A stretch of DNA of 64,000 nucleotides from Candidatus Binatia bacterium (GTDB lineage Bacteria > Desulfobacterota > Binatia > HRBIN30), in the NCBI GenBank assembly GCA_937925685.1, contig CALAMI010000002.1, positions 62,001 to 126,000 on the forward strand, written 5' to 3'. Numbering within the stretch: position 1 is the stretch's first letter; the number at the start of each line of letters is the position of its first letter. Below are positions 54,972 through 63,433 of the stretch, piece after piece. Position numbers and translations under genes: made by a program. The notes below the pieces were generated by a model. That model was not told where the DNA came from and ran no database searches. It saw only the letters and a program-made list of their open reading frames with translations.

Positions 54972-56282
54972 GTCGTAGTACTCGAGTCCGAGATGGGTAA
55001 TGAGTTCTTCCCCGCGCAAATACCGCAAGGTATTCTTCAGCTTCATCAGTTGGATGAAGAGGTCGTGCTCAGGATAGAGACCTTCGGCAGTCTGCGGGCT
55101 CTTAAAGTAGAACGACAGCCATTCCTGGATGCCGCGCATTCCCGCACGTTGTGCAAGATCCAAAAAAAGGGCGAGGTCGAGGACTAACGGCGCCGCCAGG
55201 ATCGAATCTCGGCATAGAAAGTTTATTTTAATTTGCATCGGATAACCAAGCCAGCCAAAGATGTCGATGTTGTCCCAGCCCTCTTTGTTGTCGCCCCGCG
55301 GAGGGTAGTAGTGAATGTGCACCTGATGGACGTAGTTGCCGTAAAGTTCGGGGTAGAGGTCTTTGCGTAAGATCACATCGAGTACGGACAGCTTGCTTTC
55401 TTCTTTGGTCTTGAAGGACGACGGTTCGTCAAGCACTTCTCCGTCGCGGTTTCCGAGAATGTTGGTGGAAAACCAACCTGTTAGCCCCAGCAAACGGGCT
55501 TTGAGGCCCGGAGCAATAATGGTTTTCATGAGCGTTTGGCCGGTTTTGAAATCCTTGCCGCAAATCGGCACATTTTTGGTTTGTGCTAACTCCACCATGG
55601 CAGGAATGTCCACGGTGAGGTTCGGGGCGCCGTTGGCGAAAGGAACGCCGCTGCTAAGCGCGGCGTAAGCGTAAATCATGCTGGGAGAAATTTCCGGGGA
55701 GTTGTTCTCGAGCCCAGTTTCGAATGCTTTAAGGGAGGAATGTACGGGTGCAGGCCGCAGGTAACTCTCTGTGCTCCCGCACCAAATCATCACCGCGCGC
55801 TTTAGCCCCAGGGTGCGAAATCCTTCGGCAATGTCCGCCTTCACTTGCTCGGCCAAATCGCGCTTGTTGCGCCCTGATTTCACATGCGTGCCTTGCAGAC
55901 GTTTGACATATTCTTGTTGGAACACGCCCGGCAGGGGCTGGATGTTCTCGAGGGTGGCACGTATGGGCTCGAGGTGGTGTTCCGCCAATACACCCGCTCG
56001 TTTCGCCGCCTGGTAAGCGTTGTCGGGAAAGATATCCCAGGCAAGGAACCGCAAGTCGTCGAGATGGGCAAGCGGCACGAAGTCGCGAATCAACGGGACT
56101 CGTCGCTCGGTTCGCTTTCCGAGCCGTATGGTACCCATTTGAGTGAGCGACCCGATGGGCTGGGCCAGTCCGCGACGTACCAGTTCGACTCCGGCGATGA
56201 ACGTGCTGCTGACCGCACCGAGGCCAACCAAGAAGATTCCGAGGTTGCCTTGCGCTGGTTGGATCGGCTTCCCAGGGTGCAT
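54969..56282 (-). CDS. ino1: Inositol-3-phosphate synthase (Ino1-type)
   Basis: Converts glucose 6-phosphate to myo-inositol 3-phosphate with NAD. 437 aa. GIFLVGLGAVSSTFIAGVELVRRG binds NAD; KDFKTGQT, GWFSTNILGNRDGE and SKLSVLDVILRKDLY are conserved active-site stretches (including the KSV/SKLSV-like lysines). Start ATG 56282; the frame can be read from a TTG at 56318. Long for a bacterial enzyme and nearer to the large Ino1 forms. Leads to phosphatidylinositol, mycothiol-like or osmolyte inositol; no partner gene adjacent. Confidence 0.94.
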   Translation of the reverse strand: MHPGKPIQPAQGNLGIFLVGLGAVSSTFIAGVELVRRGLAQPIGSLTQMGTIRLGKRTERRVPLIRDFVPLAHLDDLRFLAWDIFPDNAYQAAKRAGVLAEHHLEPIRATLENIQPLPGVFQQEYVKRLQGTHVKSGRNKRDLAEQVKADIAEGFRTLGLKRAVMIWCGSTESYLRPAPVHSSLKAFETGLENNSPEISPSMIYAYAALSSGVPFANGAPNLTVDIPAMVELAQTKNVPICGKDFKTGQTLMKTIIAPGLKARLLGLTGWFSTNILGNRDGEVLDEPSSFKTKEESKLSVLDVILRKDLYPELYGNYVHQVHIHYYPPRGDNKEGWDNIDIFGWLGYPMQIKINFLCRDSILAAPLVLDLALFLDLAQRAGMRGIQEWLSFYFKSPQTAEGLYPEHDLFIQLMKLKNTLRYLRGEELITHLGLEYYD

Positions 56283-56383
56283 GCTATCTCGTGTAGAAGG
56301 GGCGGGCGCCGAGAGCAAGCGTGAGCCGGTTGGCCGAGTGACAGGGGTGTGATAAGCGCTGCGAAGCGCTCAGGAGGCTTGGA

Positions 56384-57058
56384 ATGGCACGGATCGGACT
56401 GCTTGGTGGAACTGGCCCGGAAGGAAAAGGACTGGCGTTGCGCTTTGCGGCCATTGGCGAAGAGGTGTGGATCGGGTCGCGGCAGAAGGAGCGTGCCGAG
56501 GAGGTGGCGGGTAAGCTTCGGGAGAAACTCCGCATTGCCAATATCGATGCTAGCCTCGGCGCGGCGGAGAATCGTGAAGTTGCCGAATGGTGCGAGGTGG
56601 CGGTATTGACTTTCCCGTTCGAGGGGGTGGACACGTTGTTACCACCGCTTCGTGCGCCGCTGGCGGGCAAGATCGTGATGGACACGATTAACCCGATGGA
56701 AATGCGCGAAGGCGTGTTTCATTTGCTCGATGTCTCCCAAGGGTCGGCCGGGCAGCGAGTCCAAGAGTTATTACCCGATTCACAGGTGGTTGCCTGCTTT
56801 AAGAATTCCAGCGCTAAGGAACTCATGGATCTTCGCGCGGCGTTGCATGGTGACATTCTCTTGTGTGGCGACTTTCCCGAAGCCAATGCCTGGGTCGCTG
56901 CCCTGGTGCGGCGCATTCCGGAGCTACGCCCTGTAGATGCTGGTGGGCTGGCGAACTCGCACCACTTGGAAAGCATCACCACGCTCTTGATGAATCTGAA
57001 TCGCAAGTACAAAGCGTTGACGTCGGTGCAAATTCTGGGCTTGCCCGGGCATTGGTGA
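56384..57058 (+). CDS. npdG: NADPH-dependent F420 reductase (F420H2:NADP oxidoreductase)
   Basis: 224 aa. IGLLGGTGPEGKGLALRFA gives the Rossmann start with the characteristic GGTGPEG (rather than GxGxxG) of F420-NADP reductases; IGSRQKERAEE marks the NADP site, and FKNSSAKELMD and GGLANSHHLESIT match the family. AGGAGG precedes ATG 56384. If correct, the organism makes or takes up cofactor F420. Divergent from ino1 by 101 bases. A general NAD(P)-binding oxidoreductase is the main alternative. Confidence 0.78.
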   Translation: MARIGLLGGTGPEGKGLALRFAAIGEEVWIGSRQKERAEEVAGKLREKLRIANIDASLGAAENREVAEWCEVAVLTFPFEGVDTLLPPLRAPLAGKIVMDTINPMEMREGVFHLLDVSQGSAGQRVQELLPDSQVVACFKNSSAKELMDLRAALHGDILLCGDFPEANAWVAALVRRIPELRPVDAGGLANSHHLESITTLLMNLNRKYKALTSVQILGLPGHW

Positions 57059-57089
57059 GCTGGGTAAGTGGAAGAGGGAGCCGGTGAGC

Positions 57090-57854
57090 ATGCTGCACGC
57101 AAACACCTCGGTCGTGATCTTGGCCTGTATCGTCGGGTTGTCTTGGGCAAGCTCTGCAACCGCTGCTGGGGGACTGGCCTGGGAGGCGAGCATTACCGCC
57201 GAAGGCGGGGCGCCACAAAACATTCGTGTGCTCAGCGCTGCCCAGAGTTTGAAAATCCAGCGGGAGGGCGGAACGGAGTACCTGGTGCGTTTGGACCGCG
57301 GTGAAGCGTACGTGATTGACCACAAAAAACGCACGTACCAACGGGTGAAATTGGCCGAATTAGAGAACGCCGTGAAAAGTGCACGCGCACAAATGCAAGC
57401 GGCATTGGGTCACATGCGCAAGGAACTCGAAGCTCTTCCGCCGGCCCAACGGCAGTTGCTGGAACGAATGGTGAGCGAGCACGAGGCCGCGGGAACACCC
57501 GTGGTTCGCAAAACCGGCCAAACAAAAACGATCGCGGGCTACAAGTGTACGGAATACGTTGCGGAGGTGGAGGGCAAAACGCTCATGACCGCCTGCACGA
57601 CGGAGCAAATACCTGCCTTTCAAGCGATGCGTCAGGATTGGCTTGCCGCTCAACAACACCTCGGCAAGCTCAACCCGTTCGGGGGCGGCGATTTGCGCCA
57701 CGCCTACGGCAATCTCCCTGGGTTCCCTTTGGAGACGAAGGTGGGTGGTGTCCATGCCCTCGTGAGGAAAGTGGAGCCTCTCCCGCCTCCAGCTTCCGAG
57801 TTCGAGGTGCCAACGGGATTCGAGTTGCAGCCAGGCCCGCCGCTGCCGCAATAA
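57090..57854 (+). CDS. Exported DUF4412-like protein
   Basis: 254 aa. Signal peptide to about ATAAG, then a beta-rich domain with YLVRLDRGEAYVIDHKKRTYQRV, a long helix (QMQAALGHMRKELEALPPAQRQLL), and TKTIAGYKCTEYVAE then LETKVGGVHALVRKV. The GYKCTEY and final segment fit the DUF4412/LolA-fold group of periplasmic proteins. GTG 57084 or ATG 57090 start. Function unknown. Confidence 0.75.
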   Translation: MLHANTSVVILACIVGLSWASSATAAGGLAWEASITAEGGAPQNIRVLSAAQSLKIQREGGTEYLVRLDRGEAYVIDHKKRTYQRVKLAELENAVKSARAQMQAALGHMRKELEALPPAQRQLLERMVSEHEAAGTPVVRKTGQTKTIAGYKCTEYVAEVEGKTLMTACTTEQIPAFQAMRQDWLAAQQHLGKLNPFGGGDLRHAYGNLPGFPLETKVGGVHALVRKVEPLPPPASEFEVPTGFELQPGPPLPQ

Positions 57855-58052
57855 AAGGTATGATCGACGATGCTCAGGGGACAATTCGCGATGTGTGGCC
57901 CACCGTAGATTGCCGAAAGCGCCTGCCGGCGGAGCGGTGCGGCTATCGTGTGCCGGCGTGGCGCGCCCACGTACCTCCGGTTGTGGAGGTTTATCTATCC
58001 CTGAAGCTGGGGGTTTAACCGCTGCACCTGGCTCGGGGTAACGAATGCAGTG

Positions 58053-59201
58053 ATGAACTTCGTGGTCGACGCCGATGCCCACGTTTTGGAGCCCCCGGAC
58101 GTTTGGCAGCGTTACGCGGATCCGCCGTTTCGGGAACGGGCCATCCGTGTTCGCCGAAACAGCGATGGCCGTGATTACCTCGAGGTGGAGGGACGCCCCG
58201 CGCAGCTCACGACCCCGGAAATGCTCGGCGGAATCGGAGGGATGGGTTTGTCGCTCGAACAGTTGGCGGAGGCGGCCACTTCGGGCCGCTACTTAGCCTA
58301 CGCCCCCTCCGAAGCTTACGACCCGAAAGCGCGCTTGCAGTTACTCGACCTGCAGGGGGTCACCCATGCCATTCTGTATCCCACGCTGGGTTTACAGTGG
58401 GAGGCCGAGGTGACGGATCCTGCCTACGCGTTGGCTCACTGCCGCGCTTACAACCGCTGGATCGAGGACTTTTGCGCGGACTCCAGCGGACGGCTGGTGC
58501 CGATCGCCCACTTGACCTTGGGTGACCCGCACGCTGCTGCTGCCGAACTCCAGCGTGCGGTGGCCAACGGAGCACGAGGCGGGTTCCTCCTTCCATTTAC
58601 TCTGGACGGCTTGCCTCACGGTCACCCCGACCACGATCCCCTATGGGATGCTGCCCAAGAGCTCGATGTGCCGATAGCTATCCACACCGGTGTGGATCCG
58701 CCGACGCGGAGTCTCCACCATCGCTTCGATCATTTGGCATGGCCTGAGGCTGTACCCGCGAACATCTGGTACCTGCAAATGCTTTTCCCTCAGGCGGTGC
58801 AACAGGCGTTCTCCACCTTTTTTCAGTTCGCTACCTTCGATCGCTTTCCGAAGTTAAAGATCGTCGTGCTTGAGTCGGGGGCCGGCTGGCTGCCGTACTG
58901 GATGGATCGCATGGACGCACTGTACCGCGGCCCGTTGCGTGTAACGATTCCATTGCGCGAACTGCCGAGTTTTTACGTGCGCCGCCAGTGCTGGATTGCC
59001 GCCGATCCAGACGAGAGCTTTCTTGCGGCCGCGATTGCCGCTGTGGGCAGCGACCGGTTCTTGTGGGCGAGCGACTTCCCGCACAGTGACCACACCGGAG
59101 ACTATAGGGAAGAATTGGACAACCTTTGCCGTGCCCTTCCTCAGGAGGCGGTTCGGGCCCTGCGCGGTGGCAACGCAGCAACTCTGTACCGCCTTGGCTA
59201 G
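58053..59201 (+). CDS. Amidohydrolase family 2 (ACMSD-like) hydrolase/decarboxylase
   Basis: 382 aa, TIM barrel of PF04909. FVVDADAHVLEPPDVW opens the protein (metal-site DxDxH-like), followed by AHCRAYNRW, IAIHTGVD, VLESGAGWLPYWMDRM and the distal Asp in FLWASDFPHSDHTG. Such enzymes act as decarboxylases or hydrolases of aromatic or ring-cleavage products and are numerous in Binatota and actinobacteria. GTG 58050 or ATG 58053. Confidence 0.9.
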   Translation: MNFVVDADAHVLEPPDVWQRYADPPFRERAIRVRRNSDGRDYLEVEGRPAQLTTPEMLGGIGGMGLSLEQLAEAATSGRYLAYAPSEAYDPKARLQLLDLQGVTHAILYPTLGLQWEAEVTDPAYALAHCRAYNRWIEDFCADSSGRLVPIAHLTLGDPHAAAAELQRAVANGARGGFLLPFTLDGLPHGHPDHDPLWDAAQELDVPIAIHTGVDPPTRSLHHRFDHLAWPEAVPANIWYLQMLFPQAVQQAFSTFFQFATFDRFPKLKIVVLESGAGWLPYWMDRMDALYRGPLRVTIPLRELPSFYVRRQCWIAADPDESFLAAAIAAVGSDRFLWASDFPHSDHTGDYREELDNLCRALPQEAVRALRGGNAATLYRLG

Positions 59202-59714
59202 CGTGCCGAAGCAGGACTCGAAACGGTGCACAGGTAAAAGCCGATGGCACAACGGAAGGGAGAGAGAATGAAGGTCCGGTCAAATCTAGCGAGCATGCTA
59301 GCGGGAGCGCATCGCTAACCCGCTGGCGACGCTAGCGATGACCGAGAACAGCGGCAGAACCACCGGATCGCAGAAGGGTGGCCCATACCAGACGCTCTCG
59401 CACGCCTAACTTGCCTAGCCGAGTACCAGGCCCGTGCCGCCAGTCTCGCTCGCTGGCGACGATACAGACACCAGTACTTCGAGGATCGCTTGAAGGGCTG
59501 CCAAGGGTGCGTCTAGCGCAAGAAAGGGCGATAGCACCGGGCGTATGTTTCGCAGGTCGATGAGGCTGAGAGCACTGCACGGTCCCAAAATTTCCTGCTG
59601 CGCGCACGATCGCCAGAAGGAACAACAAGTAGGAGGAAGCCCTGTGACTCGGGCGAATGCTCCCGACGTCACCGCCGATGTGCGTGGTCAGGTCCTGCCC
59701 TGCGACAAAGCGGA
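59202..59714. other. Intergenic region between amidohydrolase and MBL gene
   Basis: 513 bases between convergent genes. Contains short inverted repeats (next entry). A 158-codon minus-strand frame (59332-59808) is Arg-rich and overlaps the MBL gene; not supported. Confidence 0.5.
59310..59340 (+). terminator. Hairpin after amidohydrolase gene
   Basis: CATCGCTA (59310-59317) and TAGCGATG (59333-59340) are perfect inverse copies around a 15-base loop; another CTAGC/GCTAG inverted pair lies 10 bases before. Could end transcription from the amidohydrolase, but no T-run. Confidence 0.35.
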
Positions 59715-60320
59715 TTAGGCTTGAAAGCTCTCCCACAGCTCGCGCAGCCGCTCGTGCCCGTCGCGAAACACGGGCCAGCCGTCGCCCACGAGCACTGCCT
59801 CGACGCATTGGAGTCGGAGCAGCCGTTCCACCGAAGCGCGCGCTGCACTGGGGTCTTGTAACCTGGCTTCAGGTAACAAGCACAACCACCCGGCACGGTG
59901 GCAGCGAACGAGATCGCCCGTAATCAACGTATCGGGCTCGAGGAACAAGGCCAGTTCTCCCGGCGTTTTCGACCCGTGCAGCTCATAGGCTTTGAGTCCG
60001 GCAACGATTTCTTCGCCGTCACCGAGCCAACGGTCGCAACGAAGCGGAAACGTTTCCCTTTCAGCTTGTGGACCCGCAATCCGAGCTCCGGTCGCGGCAG
60101 CAAGCTCGGCAGCAGCACGAACATGGTCAGAGTTAGTGATCACGATCCAAGCCACTCCACCTAGCCTCTCTAGATGGAGCCGGTCGTGGGTCGTAAGAGG
60201 CAAGGGGTCGATGGCTACATTGCCGCCCGTACGAACCCAAAGCACGGAGTGGAAGTCCAAATCGCGTTCTTCGTTGAACTGAGTCCAGCCGAACAAATCT
60301 TCACGGTGTAGGAGTTTCAT
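59715..60320 (-). CDS. Degenerate metallo-beta-lactamase-fold protein
   Basis: 201 aa. VLWVRTGGNVAIDPLPL and WIVITNSDHVRAAAELA resemble the MBL core, but the THxHxDH site reads TNSDH, and the usual GHTPG appears as GSKTPGE. So the first metal site is largely lost; LITGDLV is retained. Start ATG 60320 follows the dehydrogenase stop by only a few bases, so the two are cotranscribed. Possibly a non-zinc or single-metal relative; role with the acyl-CoA dehydrogenase unknown. Confidence 0.8.
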   Translation of the reverse strand: MKLLHREDLFGWTQFNEERDLDFHSVLWVRTGGNVAIDPLPLTTHDRLHLERLGGVAWIVITNSDHVRAAAELAAATGARIAGPQAERETFPLRCDRWLGDGEEIVAGLKAYELHGSKTPGELALFLEPDTLITGDLVRCHRAGWLCLLPEARLQDPSAARASVERLLRLQCVEAVLVGDGWPVFRDGHERLRELWESFQA

Positions 60321-60324
60321 TGGC

Positions 60325-61524
60325 TCATTCGTGCTCGGCAAGTTCGAGCTTGGCAATTTGGTTGCGGTGGACTTCGTCGGGGCCATCGGCAATGCGCAAT
60401 GTACGTGCCCCTGCATAAGCGTAAGCCAATCCGAAGTCGTCGCACACACCCGCGGCGCCGTATGCCTGAATGGCCCAGTCGATCACTTGCAGGGCCATAT
60501 TGGGCGCGGCAACTTTGATCATGGCGATTTCCTTGCGCGCCGCTTTGTTGCCCACGGTGTCCATCATATAGGCTGCCTTGAAGACGAGAAGGCGGGCTTG
60601 TTCGATGCGAATTCGTGCCTCGGCAATGCGTTCCAAGGTGACGGTCTGCTCGGCGAGCGTTTTGCCAAAGGCCACGCGCCTCTTCACCCGTTTGCACATG
60701 GCGTCGAGCGCGCGTTCCGCTAAGCCGATGAGCCGCATGCAGTGGTGGATGCGGCCCGGGCCAAGGCGTCCCTGGGCAATTTCGAAACCACGACCTTCAC
60801 CGAGCAGGATGTTGCTCGCGGGCACGCGAACATCTTCGAAGACCACCTCGCCATGTCCGTGGGGCGCGTCGTCGTACCCGAATACAGGCAAGTGCCGTAC
60901 CACTCTGACCCCCAGGGTGTCGCGGGGTACCAGGATTTGAGACTGCTGCTGGTGACGAGGCGCCTCGGGATTGGTTTTCCCCATCACGATCAGCAGCTTG
61001 CAGTGCGGGTGGAGGACTCCAGAGGTCCACCACTTGCGACCATTGATGACGTAAAAATCCCCTTCGCGTCGGATGCTACACTGGATGTTTGTCGCGTCGG
61101 ACGAGGCAACATCCGGCTCCGTCATGGCAAAGGCAGAACGAATTTCGCCCGCCAAAAGAGGCTCCAACCACTGCTGTTGTTGCTCCGGCGTACCGTAGCG
61201 GTCGAGGATTTCCATGTTGCCGGTGTCCGGCGCGGCACAGTTGAACACCTCCGGAGCGATATGCGAGCGGCCCATGATTTCGCATAGGGGGGCATATTCG
61301 AGATTGCTGAGCCCTGGTCCGCGGGGGCTGTGAGAAAGGAACAAGTTCCACAAGCCCGCCGATCGTGCTTTGGCTTTGAGTTCCTCCATGATGGCAGGCT
61401 GCGCCCATCGGTTTGCCTGCAGTTGCTGATGGTACACGGGTTCAGCAGGATACACGTAGTCTTCCATGAATTGCTCCAGCTTGCGCTGCAGCTCTCGCAC
61501 CTTCGGCGGAAACGAAAAGTCCAT
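60325..61524 (-). CDS. Acyl-CoA dehydrogenase, ACAD10/11-like (paralogue of 37264-38490)
   Basis: 399 aa. [15 protein letters not shown] flavin motif, [59 protein letters not shown] and the ending [20 protein letters not shown]. This ending is closer to ACAD11 than the paralogue's. No kinase domain is fused. Cotranscribed with the degenerate MBL gene. Confidence 0.94.
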   Translation of the reverse strand: MDFSFPPKVRELQRKLEQFMEDYVYPAEPVYHQQLQANRWAQPAIMEELKAKARSAGLWNLFLSHSPRGPGLSNLEYAPLCEIMGRSHIAPEVFNCAAPDTGNMEILDRYGTPEQQQQWLEPLLAGEIRSAFAMTEPDVASSDATNIQCSIRREGDFYVINGRKWWTSGVLHPHCKLLIVMGKTNPEAPRHQQQSQILVPRDTLGVRVVRHLPVFGYDDAPHGHGEVVFEDVRVPASNILLGEGRGFEIAQGRLGPGRIHHCMRLIGLAERALDAMCKRVKRRVAFGKTLAEQTVTLERIAEARIRIEQARLLVFKAAYMMDTVGNKAARKEIAMIKVAAPNMALQVIDWAIQAYGAAGVCDDFGLAYAYAGARTLRIADGPDEVHRNQIAKLELAEHE

Positions 61525-61947
61525 GGTAGCTCCTCGATCTTGTGGAGAGTGAAATGCTGGAGCGCTCCCTAGTTGGGGGCGTCGTCAGCGTCAAGCAATC
61601 GCGCAGCCGGGAGGCTTGTGCGCCGCATCTGTCGTTCTTGCAGCCGGGCGCAAAGACGAATGGGAACCTGTAACACTCCGATGGTGCTCGCCTGAGGGCA
61701 GAATCCGGCCCGGTCTTGCGGACCGAAATCGCCGGGAGAGTGCTGAGAAGGAAGTTCCCGGTCGCGACAGCTGTTGTTCGTCCCCATGCGTAGCGGAAGT
61801 AACAACCGCTCCGGGGTGACGCCATTCGAGCGCATGCTAACGACAGGTTCACTGCTGGTCCACAAGCCTAGCGGCACTGCGGTGGGGGGGCTGGGGCCTT
61901 TGGCCCCGGCCTTGCCAAGTACCCCCACGCATGCCCGCTGCTTTTAT
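61525..61947. other. Intergenic region upstream of acyl-CoA dehydrogenase
   Basis: About 420 bases. Contains the hairpin at 61891-61909 and no convincing gene. A 119-codon minus-strand frame (61569-61928) shows no conservation signs. Confidence 0.5.
61891..61909 (-). terminator. Hairpin after glycerol-kinase-like gene
   Basis: GGGGCC (61893-61898), TTT loop, GGCCCC (61902-61907): a GC-only 6-bp stem, 39 bases after the kinase stop. No T-run on the minus strand. Confidence 0.35.
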
Positions 61948-63408
61948 TCACAGGCCCCCGAGGCGGGCAGCGGCGATAGCCTGTTGCCAGCGGGCAAAGC
62001 GTTCTTCGCGTTCCTCAGCGCTCCACCGCGGGACAAAAATGCCCCCGCTGCGCCAATGCTCCCGCAGCTCCTCGCGGTCGCTCCAAAAGTTGACGGCTAG
62101 ACCGGCAAGGAAGGCGGCCCCGAGAACCGAGGCTTGGAGTGAAGCCGGTCGTTCGACTTCGCATCCCAACGCGTCGGCTAAGCACTGCAACAGAATATCG
62201 TTGGCTGCCGCACCACCGTCCACGCGAATCCGTTCTGGTCGAGGTAGACCAGAATCGGAGAACAGAGTGGTCAGCACTTCACGGCAGCGAAAAGCAATGC
62301 CCTCAAGCATCGCTTTGACAATGTGGGCGGCGGTGCTCGCCCGGGAAAGCCCGCCGATCACGGCACGTGCTGCCGGGTTCATGTGCGGGGTGCCCAATCC
62401 TTGGAACGCTGGTACGGCCCAAACCCCTCCATGGTCGGGTACCGAAGCTGCCAGCGCCGCCGCATCCTCGATGCGTGGGAGAACGTGTAGGCCGTCGCGC
62501 AGCCACTGGACCGCAGCTCCGGCAGCGATGGTGGTACCTTCGAGGCAAAAGCATCGTTCGCTGCCCAAGCTCCACAGCACGAGCGGATAGGCGCCGTGTG
62601 CAGAGAGGGTGACCTCCGTACCGGTGTGCACATCTGCCATGGCCGACGTGCCCAGCGTGATCTTGGCCGCGCCTTTGTACCAGCCGAGCTCGCCGAACAT
62701 GGCTGCCTGTTGGTCGCCGGCGATGCTGGAGACCGCAATCGGCGCGCCGAATAAGTCCGGCGGCGTTTGACCATATACCTCGCTCGAGGAGCGAAGCTCG
62801 GGGAGCATCCGTTCGGGAATGCGCAGTACTTGCAGCACGTGAGTCCACCACGATCCCTCGAAAAGCTCGTACAGGGTGGTACAAGAAGCGTTCGAGTGAT
62901 CGGTCACGTGGGCTGCGCCGCCGGTCAGGTTCCACACGAGCCATGAGTCCATTGTGCCGAAGCAGAGCTCACCCCGTTCAGCGCGCGAGCGAATGGAAGG
63001 CGAAAGTTCAAGGATCCATTCAAGCTTAGTGGCCGAGGCCATGGCGTTGGTGAACACACCTTGCTGTGCGAGCTCGGCTGCCCGAGGTGCGGTGCGGGTG
63101 TCTTGCCAAACAATGGCGGGGTAGATTGGGCGGCCGCTTTTTCGCTCCCAAACGGTCGTGGTCGCCCTCTGCGTGCATACCCCAAGAGCGGCGATGTCGC
63201 GAGGTGCGACCGCCGCCCGCGACATCGCCGTGCGACACACCGCAAGGGTGGTTTGCCAAACCGCTATGGGGTCTTGCTCCACCCAACCGGGTGCCGGATA
63301 CGAAGCGTCGATCTCGCGATAAGCCTGTCCCAACACGCGTGCCTCGGGGTCGAAGACGTAGGCTCGCACTCCTGTGGTTCCTTCGTCGATGGCCAAAACT
63401 GCGCGCAT
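61948..63408 (-). CDS. glpK: FGGY-family kinase, glycerol-kinase-like
   Basis: 486 aa. AIDEGTTGVRAYVFD (ATP phosphate-1), WQDTRT, the GMDSWLVW-like GTMDSWLVWNLTGG, HVTDHSNAS (typical of glycerol kinases), SIAGDQQAAMFGEL and RVDGGAAAND. Glycerol kinase is the best call, but the GAPYW segment reads GTPHMNP and the substrate may be another polyol. Followed on the minus strand of the upstream side by an alkyl-DHAP-synthase-like flavoprotein (25-base gap), so a glycerol/ether-lipid set is plausible. Confidence 0.85.
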   Translation of the reverse strand: MRAVLAIDEGTTGVRAYVFDPEARVLGQAYREIDASYPAPGWVEQDPIAVWQTTLAVCRTAMSRAAVAPRDIAALGVCTQRATTTVWERKSGRPIYPAIVWQDTRTAPRAAELAQQGVFTNAMASATKLEWILELSPSIRSRAERGELCFGTMDSWLVWNLTGGAAHVTDHSNASCTTLYELFEGSWWTHVLQVLRIPERMLPELRSSSEVYGQTPPDLFGAPIAVSSIAGDQQAAMFGELGWYKGAAKITLGTSAMADVHTGTEVTLSAHGAYPLVLWSLGSERCFCLEGTTIAAGAAVQWLRDGLHVLPRIEDAAALAASVPDHGGVWAVPAFQGLGTPHMNPAARAVIGGLSRASTAAHIVKAMLEGIAFRCREVLTTLFSDSGLPRPERIRVDGGAAANDILLQCLADALGCEVERPASLQASVLGAAFLAGLAVNFWSDREELREHWRSGGIFVPRWSAEEREERFARWQQAIAAARLGGL

Positions 63409-63433
63409 TCTTTTTGCTCCGCCCTCAATGACG

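Noticed and set aside
59332-59808. 158-codon minus-strand frame next to the MBL gene
   Set aside because: Arg/Ala-rich without structure and it overlaps the supported MBL gene in another frame.
61569-61928. 119-codon minus-strand frame before the acyl-CoA dehydrogenase
   Set aside because: No ribosome site, low-complexity composition, covers the terminator-like hairpin.
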